A stretch of 6,539 nt of DNA from JAAYCT01 sp964499575 (GTDB taxonomy: Bacteria > Bacillota > Clostridia > Saccharofermentanales > Saccharofermentanaceae), in contig CAZCLK010000041.1 of assembly GCA_964499575.1 (NCBI GenBank), positions 1 to 6,539 on the forward strand, in the 5' to 3' direction. The notes under the pieces were generated by a model that saw nothing but the letters and a program-made list of their open reading frames with translations, ran no database searches and was not told the origin of the DNA. Numbering within the stretch: position 1 is the first letter of the stretch; the number at the start of each line of letters is the position of its first letter. Made by a program: the position numbers and the translations under genes. This document shows positions 1-6,529 of the stretch, in pieces.

Positions 1-554
1 CCGGCGGCGTGACCGTTTCCGGCGGAGAGCCGCTTCTGCAGCCCGAATTTGTCGCGGCTCTGCTCGAAAAGTGCCGCGCGGCCGGCATCCACGGAGCGAT
101 CGACACTTCCGGCGGAGTAGCGCCCGAAGCCGCGCAAGAGGCGATCCGGGCGGCGGAACTGATCCTTTTGGACGTTAAGGCGTTCAATCGAATAAAGGCC
201 CTTCAACTGTGCGGGATCGATACGAATCACACCCAAAGACTCCTGGATTATTGCGAATCGATCGAAAAACCGGTCTGGATCCGGCATGTGCTGCTGCCGG
301 GCGTCACACTGATCGAAAAGGATGAGGACGGGCGTCCTTTTACCGATCGCGATCAGTTTCTTCTAGCGAACGCGGACTTGGCCGATGGAATCAACCGGCT
401 GAAAACGTACACCTGCGTTCAAAAAATCGAGCTTCTTCCGTTCCATAAAATGGGAGAGCACAAGTGGAAGGAACTCGGCCTTCCGTATGCATATTTCGAT
501 GTTGACGAGCCCGCGGAACATGTGTTAGCGTGGTGTGTGGAACTTTTGCAATAG
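1..554 (+). CDS. pflA: Pyruvate formate-lyase activating enzyme, 5'-truncated by the window edge
   Basis: Radical SAM enzyme that uses S-adenosylmethionine and a [4Fe-4S] cluster to place the glycyl radical on pyruvate formate-lyase, switching on anaerobic conversion of pyruvate to acetyl-CoA plus formate in the cytoplasm. The open frame enters at base 3 and 183 residues are visible, ending in TAG. Seen in order: the SAM-binding GGEP (bases 21-32) inside GGVTVSGGEP, the DTSG strand (102-113), LLDVKAFN (165-188), WIRHVLLPG (276-302) and the C-terminal block KIELLPFHKMGEHKW (423-467), all characteristic of PflA rather than other activases. The family is usually about 240-260 residues, so roughly 70 N-terminal residues, including the CxxxCxxC cluster motif, lie outside the window. 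The in-frame GTG at base 9 is an internal valine, not a start. The loop between LLPG and KIELL is about 40 residues, longer than I recall for E. coli PflA. The small membrane-protein gene follows after 24 bases, so the two are probably cotranscribed. Confidence 0.95.
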   Translation, partial: GGVTVSGGEPLLQPEFVAALLEKCRAAGIHGAIDTSGGVAPEAAQEAIRAAELILLDVKAFNRIKALQLCGIDTNHTQRLLDYCESIEKPVWIRHVLLPGVTLIEKDEDGRPFTDRDQFLLANADLADGINRLKTYTCVQKIELLPFHKMGEHKWKELGLPYAYFDVDEPAEHVLAWCVELLQ

Positions 555-565
555 ATATCCGCATT

Positions 566-571
566 AAGGAG
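566..571 (+). promoter_or_regulatory. Ribosome binding site fixing a TTG start
   Basis: AAGGAG lies 7 bases before the TTG at 579. The next in-frame ATG is far inside the protein (863), beyond the first membrane helix, so the site strongly supports the TTG start. Confidence 0.8.
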
Positions 572-578
572 CTGTGCG

Positions 579-1001
579 TTGAAGAAGACGAGGAGAAAAG
601 GCTTATCCTCCCGACAGACGGGGACCGTTATCATTATTGCCTGTGCCGTATTGCTGGCAGGATGGATCACGCTTACGGTGTTTTTTGCCCTTGACGTCTC
701 CAAATACGGCAAAGTTTTCGGAACGGTCGATATCGAGAAAGATGACCGCGGTAAACGGGCGGTGACCATCCTTTATGTGGTTGAGGGAGAAGCCCGTATT
801 GAGCCGATCGACCACGCTCCGGGAAGCTGGACCGAAGACCAACTGGTCGAGATCGAATACATGAAGGAGGATCTTTCAAAGATTCGTGTCCCGGTTTCCG
901 CCCTTCCCATTGTGTCGGGGTATCTTGTGCTCGGCGCCGCTCTTGCCGTCGGAATTCTGATCCGACGCGGCAAACTTTTTTCTAAAGAAACCCCGGAGTA
1001 A
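579..1001 (+). CDS. Small two-helix membrane protein of unknown function (DUF3592-like architecture)
   Basis: The product is 140 residues and I do not recognise a specific gene. A basic N-terminus (KKTRRK) precedes a hydrophobic helix at about residues 15-38. A polar, beta-rich stretch at about 45-105 is followed by a second helix at about 106-128 and a basic tail beginning RRGK. The positive-inside rule puts both ends in the cytoplasm and the 60-residue middle outside. The middle has the pattern GTV...VTILYVVEG...VEIEYMKEDLSKIRV, which resembles the small extracytoplasmic beta domain of DUF3592-type proteins; this is a resemblance judged by eye, not a confirmed hit. Start choice rests on the AAGGAG seven bases upstream of the TTG. 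The 24-base gap after pflA suggests cotranscription, but nothing in the protein points to a role in formate metabolism. A hairpin plus T-run follows the stop. Confidence 0.8.
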   Translation: MKKTRRKGLSSRQTGTVIIIACAVLLAGWITLTVFFALDVSKYGKVFGTVDIEKDDRGKRAVTILYVVEGEARIEPIDHAPGSWTEDQLVEIEYMKEDLSKIRVPVSALPIVSGYLVLGAALAVGILIRRGKLFSKETPE

Positions 1002-1006
1002 CCGAA

Positions 1007-1037
1007 ACAGAGGATTGCTTCGGCAACTGTGTTTTTT
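1007..1037 (+). terminator. Probable rho-independent terminator after the pflA unit
   Basis: ACAG (1007-1010) pairs with CTGT (1027-1030). Inside it TTGC (1015-1018) pairs with GCAA (1023-1026) around a TTCG loop closed by C-G, an unusually stable tetraloop. AGGA (1011-1014) is left as a bulge. Six T's follow at 1032-1037. The stem is short and bulged, and CCGAA (1002-1006) could pair with TTCGG (1019-1023) instead, so strength is uncertain. Position, just after the 1001 stop and in a convergent gap, fits a terminator. Confidence 0.55.
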
Positions 1038-1074
1038 ATAAACGATTCCGATGATCCCCCGAACCCTTTTGTTG

Positions 1075-1087
1075 TCCGCACGGCGGA
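1075..1087 (-). other. Short hairpin directly after the transporter gene
   Basis: On the - strand TCCGC and GCGGA form a perfect 5-bp GC-rich stem with a 3-base loop, beginning two bases after the TAG of the transporter gene. No T-run follows on that strand, so it is not a classical intrinsic terminator. It could be a 3'-end stabilising stem, a weak pause, or chance. Confidence 0.3.
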
Positions 1088-1088
1088 T

Positions 1089-2471
1089 CTATTTCGCGTC
1101 CTCCGCGATATCTCCCCGGGCCTTAAGATCCGAGATAATCGAATCGTAAAGTTCCTTATCAATCTTAAAGAAGAATTTGTAGACGATAAATCCGAGTACG
1201 ATCAGGATCAGAGGCACAATCAGCATCGCGGATTTCATCATCCAGAGGCCGGCTTCGGTCACTTTCTCCGGATCGCCGTCCGCGGCGCTGATCCCGGACA
1301 TGATGACGACTGCGCCGACAATCGCGTTTCCGACCGCTCCGCCGATCTTATTGATAAAGGGCTGAACGGAGAACGTGACGCTTTCATTGCGTTTTCCGAG
1401 CTTCCACTGGCCGTACTCGATTGTGTCGGTCAGGAACATCAACATCAAGAGTTGAATGAATGCCTGTCCGACAAAAAGCGGGATCCCGGCCGCACCGATA
1501 AAGAGCATGTTCATCGGAGCCAGAAAGAAAATGACATAACCGACGACGACCATGATCGTCGCGGCGAGGTAGAGTTGTTTCCTCGAAAAACGCTTGCTGA
1601 AGAACGGGAAGACGGACAACGCGACCAGCTGGGAAACACCGAGGATCGCTGCGAAGATGCTGTACATGCCTTCATCTTTGTATGCATAGATGAAAAAATA
1701 GGTGCCGAAGCTGGTCGTCGTCGTATAGCCGATCATAAAGAGCGCCATCGATATGAGGGTGAACAGGAGCTGGTCGTTTTTGAAAATCGCGCGCATCAGC
1801 TCGCGCAAGGAGGTCTTGCTCTCCTCCTTAAACACCTCGCGATGCTCTTTTACCCCGAAGACCGTAAACGCCTGCGTAATCATGGAGATCACGACAATGC
1901 CGACCGCGACGATGAAAAAACCAATCTTGCGGCCTCCGGTAGCCTCTCCGATGATATTTGTGACCGGAAGTATTGCGACGACGGTGATGAAAAGACCGAT
2001 ATTGGCGCAGATGCGGGCGGTCGAACCGATTTTTTCGCGCGTCTTCTGATCGATGGACAAAGAAGGAAGCATGGACCAGTAACCGATATCGTTTCCGGAA
2101 AAAGTGACCTCCCAGAAGAGGTAGATGACCGTGAACGCGATGATGTAGGCCGTTCCTCTCCATCCGATGTCCGTAAAGAAAAGGACGGTGAACAGAGCGG
2201 AAAGAAGGCCGCCGATAGCGATCCACGGCTTGAATTTGCCGAACCGTGTCTTGGTGTTATCCACAAAAAATCCCATCAGGGGGTCATTGACCGCGTCGTA
2301 TATGCGGACGGCCAGGGTGATCCCGGTTGTCCACCAAAGAGTCTCGTCCGGAAGATTCAGGACCTCGGTCAGATAGACATTGAGAAACATGGACACCAGG
2401 GTGTACTGCATGTCTCTTCCGATCGTTCCGACGCTGTAAAAGAAACGGTTTCGGGATGTCGCTTTGTCCAT
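1089..2471 (-). CDS. MelB-like sugar:cation symporter (GPH family, major facilitator fold)
   Basis: Inner-membrane symporter of 460 residues, expected to import alpha-galactosides or related oligosaccharides with Na+ or H+. The sequence has about twelve hydrophobic helices (roughly 22-40, 46-68, 80-100, 106-125, 150-172, 182-203, 232-258, 268-290, 299-318, 322-346, 372-392, 411-434). It carries the GPH signature RIYDAVNDPLMG followed by TRFGKFKPW (75-83). By eye against remembered E. coli MelB, D59, N62 and D63 match the cation-site residues D55, N58 and D59. D20 and D128 match the sugar-binding D19 and D124, and K375 matches K377. The C-terminus ends shortly after the last helix, so the PTS IIA-like regulatory domain of LacS-type members is absent. 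The ATG has an AAAGGAG (2481-2487) nine bases upstream. It is the third gene of the operon, 37 bases after the alpha-galactosidase gene, which argues for a galactoside substrate; glucuronides or xylosides are less likely given the neighbours. Exact sugar and coupling ion are not determinable here. Confidence 0.92.
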   Translation of the reverse strand: MDKATSRNRFFYSVGTIGRDMQYTLVSMFLNVYLTEVLNLPDETLWWTTGITLAVRIYDAVNDPLMGFFVDNTKTRFGKFKPWIAIGGLLSALFTVLFFTDIGWRGTAYIIAFTVIYLFWEVTFSGNDIGYWSMLPSLSIDQKTREKIGSTARICANIGLFITVVAILPVTNIIGEATGGRKIGFFIVAVGIVVISMITQAFTVFGVKEHREVFKEESKTSLRELMRAIFKNDQLLFTLISMALFMIGYTTTTSFGTYFFIYAYKDEGMYSIFAAILGVSQLVALSVFPFFSKRFSRKQLYLAATIMVVVGYVIFFLAPMNMLFIGAAGIPLFVGQAFIQLLMLMFLTDTIEYGQWKLGKRNESVTFSVQPFINKIGGAVGNAIVGAVVIMSGISAADGDPEKVTEAGLWMMKSAMLIVPLILIVLGFIVYKFFFKIDKELYDSIISDLKARGDIAEDAK

Positions 2472-2508
2472 GTCGTTTTTCTCCTTTTCGCTTGTCCGAT
2501 TTTGTTGC

Positions 2509-4839
2509 CTATAGTGACGTTATTTGATACAAATTAGAGTCGCAGTCCCCGAGCAGGCGGGACTTATCGTTATAATAGGTCCCGATAAACGGCGTATTCA
2601 GACGTACACCCGCCATCAGAGCTTTTCCCGTTCCGGAATACGACTCGACGCAGTCCGTCAGGCTGTAAAAACGGTCGATCAGCCGGAAAAGAAAGCCGTT
2701 CGGATTGATCCGGATCGGAAGGATATGGTTGATGAGACCGCCGAAGCGCCGGACGGAAAGCTTTTTCGGAACGGTTTTGATTTGATATTCCCGTTCGGGC
2801 GAAAGTCCGCTGACCGGCAAAATATCGGGGATCTCGGACGCGTGACTCATAAGATTAAAAAATCCGGCAACCGACACATCCCGCTTCGGGTCAATCACTT
2901 GCCAGTGGACCTTATTGTCCTTATAAGAGTCGTGTCGCAGAAAGCGACCGTACTGAAAAAGCCGGCGATGCTCCTTATAGAACTTGATCTGACTTCGGAT
3001 TTCCTTTCGATCCGATGCCGTCAAATGCTTCGGGTCGAGCTCATAACCGAGGACTCCGAAGCAGGCGACATTGAAACGCGTGGATAAAGGTGTACTCCGA
3101 AGTGTCTGCTGATGCGGCGATGCGGACACGTGCGCGCCGATCGTCGAAAGCGGATACAGATGAGAAAGACCGGTCTGGATCGAAAGCCGCTCGACCGGGT
3201 CGGTATTATCCGACGCCCAGATCTGCGGTGAAAAGCAAAGCATCCCGAGATCGAAGCGATTGCCGCCGCTGCTGCACGACTCCAGAAGAATGTGCGGCCG
3301 CGGTCCGAAAACACGCTTCAATACATCATAGAGCCCGAGGATATAGGAATGAAAGAACATCCCCTGATCGGCTAATCCGGCGCCGTACATATCGGTGATA
3401 TGCCGGTTCATATCCCACTTCATGTAAGTAATGTCCGCCGAATCCAGAAGCCCCGAGACCTTTTCGACGATGTAGTCCCGTACGGCAGGATTCGTAAGGT
3501 CCAGAACAAGCTGGTTTCTGCCGTAGGATTCTTTGCGGCCGGATATGCGTACGGCGTATTCGGGATGCGCGCGGAAAAGATTACTATTGGGATTGACCAT
3601 CTCCGGCTCGACCCAGATTCCGAACGCCATTTTCATCCGCTTCAGGCGATCGGAGAGCGATTTCAGCCCGCCCCGGATCTTCCGGTGATCCGTCTCATAG
3701 TCGCCCAAGCCCGCGGTATCGTCCTTCCGGCCGACAAACCAGCCGTCGTCCAGAACGAAGAGCTCCGCGCCGAGCTTTTGGGCCCTCTTGGCGGCGCCGA
3801 TCAGGCGACTTTTCGAAAAGTCGAAAAAGAACGACTCCCAGGTGTTGTAGAGGATCGGCCGCTCTTGATCCTTCCAGTCTCCCCGGACGATGTGTCGATT
3901 GATAAAGTCGTGAAAGTGCCCGCTTGCACCGCTAAATCCCTGGTCACTGAAAGTCATCACCGCTTCCGGCGTCTCAAATACGGCGCCTTCGTCGAGCGGC
4001 CACTCGAAGCAGTGTGGATTGATCCCCGTCATGACGCGGACCGAACCCTGATGCGACCGCTCGATTGCCGAATAATGATTGCCGCTGTAGACCAGGTTGA
4101 ATCCGTAGACCCGGCCGAACGATTCCGATGCATTCCCTTCGGAGACGAGAAATCCCGGATTACAGCGATTTCCCGAAGCGCCGGTTGTGTTTTGAAGGAC
4201 ATATATTCCGTTACCGATCGGCTCGCTTTGTTTGTGTGCTTCCTTGATCCAACCGCCGTGAAAGGTCGTCCGAATACTGACGGAGGCGGGCAGATCGAGC
4301 ATCATACTCATCATTTTGCGCAGAACCACCGTACGGCCGGACCGGTTCCGGAGTATCGTGCGCCGTGTGATCACGTCGACCGCCGGGAAGACGGTATAAA
4401 GAAGAGTCAGTTCAATATCGAACAGTTTGTCTTTAAGAAGGATCGAAAGCGTCTGCGATTCCCCGGCCTTTGCAATGGAGCCCGGCAGGATCTCCGAAGC
4501 TACGGAGCCGTCGATGATCTCGTGCGATTCATAGACGAAATCCGTGACAAAAGTGCCGTCCGGCATCTTGATTTCGCAGGGACTTTCGCGAAAGTCCCCC
4601 TTGCCGATCCCCGACCATTCAAGCGGCAGAATGTCAAGACAGTACATCGGGTCCGACTCATCATAGGCGACGGTGCCGCCGACGCCCGCGGTCCGCTTGA
4701 GCAGAAGCGATTCGATATTCGGGTCTTCCAAACGTGTTCCGTAAAAAATGTGTTCCGGATGCCCCTGTCCGGATATCCTGAAGATGTAACCGGTCCGATT
4801 CGTGTCCAGGAAAAAAACACCCTGATCCTGTCGAATCAT
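2509..4839 (-). CDS. GH36 alpha-galactosidase (RafA/MelA/AgaA type), cytoplasmic
   Basis: Retaining exo-alpha-galactosidase releasing galactose from melibiose, raffinose, stachyose and similar sugars. At 776 residues it is slightly longer than the usual 700-750. The N-terminal beta-sandwich occupies about 1-320, the (beta/alpha)8 barrel about 325-640, and a C-terminal beta domain the rest, with the family-typical ending RLLGDCDSNLYQI. Catalytic-region motifs: NTWESFFFDF (332-341), LFVLDDGWF (360-368, with D364/D365 expected in the -1 subsite), KWDMNR with the nucleophile D476, CSSGGNRFDLGML (522-534), and WASDNTD with the acid/base D544. The first residues show no signal peptide, so it acts inside the cell. 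The start ATG overlaps the previous gene's stop as ATGA and has GGAGG (4848-4852) eight bases upstream, indicating translational coupling. Variants: GLGDY (377-381) where many relatives have LGDW, and CSSGGN in place of the CSGGGG found in many relatives. The frame is intact and all expected catalytic residues are present. Confidence 0.96.
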   Translation of the reverse strand: MIRQDQGVFFLDTNRTGYIFRISGQGHPEHIFYGTRLEDPNIESLLLKRTAGVGGTVAYDESDPMYCLDILPLEWSGIGKGDFRESPCEIKMPDGTFVTDFVYESHEIIDGSVASEILPGSIAKAGESQTLSILLKDKLFDIELTLLYTVFPAVDVITRRTILRNRSGRTVVLRKMMSMMLDLPASVSIRTTFHGGWIKEAHKQSEPIGNGIYVLQNTTGASGNRCNPGFLVSEGNASESFGRVYGFNLVYSGNHYSAIERSHQGSVRVMTGINPHCFEWPLDEGAVFETPEAVMTFSDQGFSGASGHFHDFINRHIVRGDWKDQERPILYNTWESFFFDFSKSRLIGAAKRAQKLGAELFVLDDGWFVGRKDDTAGLGDYETDHRKIRGGLKSLSDRLKRMKMAFGIWVEPEMVNPNSNLFRAHPEYAVRISGRKESYGRNQLVLDLTNPAVRDYIVEKVSGLLDSADITYMKWDMNRHITDMYGAGLADQGMFFHSYILGLYDVLKRVFGPRPHILLESCSSGGNRFDLGMLCFSPQIWASDNTDPVERLSIQTGLSHLYPLSTIGAHVSASPHQQTLRSTPLSTRFNVACFGVLGYELDPKHLTASDRKEIRSQIKFYKEHRRLFQYGRFLRHDSYKDNKVHWQVIDPKRDVSVAGFFNLMSHASEIPDILPVSGLSPEREYQIKTVPKKLSVRRFGGLINHILPIRINPNGFLFRLIDRFYSLTDCVESYSGTGKALMAGVRLNTPFIGTYYNDKSRLLGDCDSNLYQITSL

Positions 4840-6458
4840 GCCTCGTTCCTCCCGCTCAGAAGGACCGCTTCGTAGGGCTGGAGTGTTCCGTCGTAATCAT
4901 TCCGCGCGTATGTGGAGAGCAGGAGTTTTCCCGAAGCGTCATACCGGGAGGATTTTCCGGAGAAGTTGATGACGACCGTGATTTTATCCTTTTCGGAATA
5001 CCGCTCGAAAACAAACAACCCGCTTGAAATCGCGACGCTCCGGAAGCCGCCGGACTTTAACAAATCATTGTAATTCCGGAAGCGGATCATCTTTTTGTAA
5101 AACGAGAGGATGGAAGAAGGATCCTTTTCCTGCACCTCGACATTGATTTGCTGATGATTTCCGTTGACGCCGAGCCAAGGAGTACCCGCCGTGAAACCGG
5201 CGTTTTTTCCCGCATTCCACTGCATCGGTGTCCGCGCGTTATCGCGCCCGCTTCGGAGGATCATTTTCCAGCGGTATGATTTCGGGAAACAAAGGCGCGT
5301 CGCCAAACGGTATACATTCAGCGATTCGATATCGCGGATTTGATCCATGGACGTGTAGTCGAAATTCGTCATTCCGATCTCCTGCCCCTGGTAGATAAAC
5401 GGAGTGCCGCGCAAGGACAGAAGAAGAACGCAAAGCATCTTTGCGGATTCGTCATGAAAATTCTTATCGTCGCCGAATCGTGAGACGCTCCGGGGCTGGT
5501 CGTGATTTTCAAAATAATTGGCGTTCCAATCGATCGCGGTTTGCCACTTGGCGATCACCTCGCAGAATTTTTGAGACGTAAAACGCTTCTTGAACCACTT
5601 TACGATGATCGCGTCGGTATCCATGTGTTCAAACGAAAAGAGCATGTCGAGCTCTCCCCGGGAGGGGTCGGAGAGGTCGAAGGCGGTCTTGGGCGTGACC
5701 ATGACGGTCTCGCCGACGGTAAAGCAATCGAACTGTGAAAGGACGTCGCGCCGAAGCTCCCGGAGGATCGTGTGCGTACCCTCACAGGTTACGTAGTGCT
5801 CCTGTCCGGTCAGGATGAGGCGCTTTCGGCCGTCTTCCAGAGAGTCCTTGAAAATGACGTTGATGACGTCGCAACGGAAGCCGGAGACGCCCTTTTCGAG
5901 CCAAAAACGCATGATGTCCTTTATTTCCTCGATCACCTTGGGGTTACGGTAATTGAGATCCGGCTGTTTTTTCGAAAAAAGGTGAAGGAAATATTCGCCG
6001 CTTCGGTCGTCGTATTCCCAGCAGTCCTCCGCAAAGAAACTCGTCCAGTTGTTGGGCTTTTTGCCGTTGTTGCCCGGACGCCAGATATAGTAGTCGCGGT
6101 ACGGGCTTTCGGGATCGCGGCTCTGTTGAAACCACTCATGCTCGTCGGATGTGTGGTTGATGACAAGATCCATGATGACCTTGATATCGAGTTTGGCGGC
6201 CAGCTCCAGAAGTTTGTCCATTTCGGCCATGGTTCCGAAATCGGGATGGATGCTCCGGTAGTCGCTGATGTCGTATCCGTTGTCGTCATTCGGCGACCGG
6301 TATACCGGAGAGAGCCAGAGAATACCGATGCCGAGTTCTTTCAAATAGGGGAGTCTTTTGATGATGCCCCGCAGATCGCCGATGCCGTTCCCGTCGGTGT
6401 CCTGAAAGCTTCTGGGATAAATCTGATACGCAACCCGGTCACGCCACCATGTTTTCAT
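4836..6458 (-). CDS. GH13 oligo-1,6-glucosidase / alpha-glucosidase (GH13_31-like)
   Basis: Cytoplasmic retaining glucosidase cleaving short alpha-glucosides from the non-reducing end, most likely isomaltose-type alpha-1,6 bonds. With the ATG at 6458 the product is 540 residues, typical for this subfamily. Seen: QIYPRSF near the N-terminus; a Ca-binding-like DTDGNGIGDL (20-29); region I DLVINHTSDEHEWF (97-110); region II GFRCDVIN with nucleophile D197; region III GET with acid/base E250; region IV ENHDQPR with D320; then ARTPMQWN (408-415) and a C-terminal beta domain. The residue after the nucleophile is Val198; in characterised relatives Val here goes with alpha-1,6 preference, while Ala or Thr goes with maltase activity. 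There is no signal peptide. ATG 6458 is preferred over an in-frame GTG at 6467 because MKTWWRD matches the usual family N-terminus and GGGGTGG (6464-6470) would be its ribosome site. It is the first gene of the operon. Trehalose-6-phosphate hydrolase, dextran glucosidase or sucrose hydrolase are alternatives within the same fold. Confidence 0.93.
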   Translation of the reverse strand: MKTWWRDRVAYQIYPRSFQDTDGNGIGDLRGIIKRLPYLKELGIGILWLSPVYRSPNDDNGYDISDYRSIHPDFGTMAEMDKLLELAAKLDIKVIMDLVINHTSDEHEWFQQSRDPESPYRDYYIWRPGNNGKKPNNWTSFFAEDCWEYDDRSGEYFLHLFSKKQPDLNYRNPKVIEEIKDIMRFWLEKGVSGFRCDVINVIFKDSLEDGRKRLILTGQEHYVTCEGTHTILRELRRDVLSQFDCFTVGETVMVTPKTAFDLSDPSRGELDMLFSFEHMDTDAIIVKWFKKRFTSQKFCEVIAKWQTAIDWNANYFENHDQPRSVSRFGDDKNFHDESAKMLCVLLLSLRGTPFIYQGQEIGMTNFDYTSMDQIRDIESLNVYRLATRLCFPKSYRWKMILRSGRDNARTPMQWNAGKNAGFTAGTPWLGVNGNHQQINVEVQEKDPSSILSFYKKMIRFRNYNDLLKSGGFRSVAISSGLFVFERYSEKDKITVVINFSGKSSRYDASGKLLLSTYARNDYDGTLQPYEAVLLSGRNEA

Positions 6459-6463
6459 GAACG

Positions 6464-6470
6464 CCACCCC
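6464..6470 (-). promoter_or_regulatory. Putative ribosome binding site of the GH13 gene
   Basis: GGGGTGG on the - strand lies 5 bases before the ATG at 6458. It is only a moderate match to AGGAGG but is the best candidate, and it contains the alternative GTG (6467), for which I see no site of its own. This favours the ATG. Confidence 0.5.
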
Positions 6471-6493
6471 GATTCGTTGATAATCTTAGTTTT

Positions 6494-6522
6494 ATTCTAC
6501 CTTTCCGGTGCTCCTTCGTAAA
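6494..6522 (-). promoter_or_regulatory. Promoter of the glycosidase-transporter operon
   Basis: On the - strand, TTTACG (6517-6522, 4 of 6 matches to TTGACA) and TAGAAT (6494-6499, 5 of 6 matches to TATAAT) are separated by exactly 17 bases. Transcription would start near 6486, leaving a leader of about 28 bases before the ATG at 6458. No other gap in the operon is long enough for a comparable promoter, so this probably drives all three genes. Confidence 0.65.
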
Positions 6523-6529
6523 GGGAAAG
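6501..6529. promoter_or_regulatory. Inverted repeat over the promoter, possible operator
   Basis: CTTTCC (6501-6506) and GGAAAG (6524-6529) form a perfect 6-bp inverted repeat with 17 bases between arms, spaced about two helical turns centre to centre. One arm lies just upstream of the -35 and the other in the spacer next to the -10, a position where a dimeric regulator could act. I do not recognise a consensus for a catabolite-response element or a LacI-family operator in it, and a 6-bp repeat can occur by chance. Confidence 0.3.

Noticed and set aside
1029..2537. Long open frame (502 residues) on the + strand opposite the transporter gene
   Set aside because: The translation is highly charged and repetitive in D, R and H, without a recognisable domain or a ribosome site. 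It lies wholly opposite a gene with strong family motifs and is a codon-usage shadow.
3400..4875. Long open frame (491 residues) on the + strand opposite the alpha-galactosidase gene
   Set aside because: It has no recognisable motif and no start signal. The opposite strand carries all GH36 catalytic motifs in one intact frame, so this is a shadow.
6459..6467. GTG at 6467 as the start of the GH13 gene, adding MAF
   Set aside because: It lacks a ribosome site of its own and overlaps the likely site for the ATG at 6458. Family members typically begin close to the WW of MKTWW.
6471..6485. GATT...AATC inverted repeat near the transcription start
   Set aside because: The arms are only 4 bp with an unpaired 7-base centre, easily explained by chance.
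6477..6505. Possible divergent + strand promoter starting with TTGATA
   Set aside because: No acceptable -10 hexamer occurs 16-18 bases downstream; the nearest AT-rich hexamer is only 10 bases away.
5772..6521. Open frame (249 residues) on the + strand opposite the GH13 start and promoter
   Set aside because: Hydrophobic-looking stretches arise from the complement of the GH13 codons. It has no ribosome site and crosses the operon promoter region.
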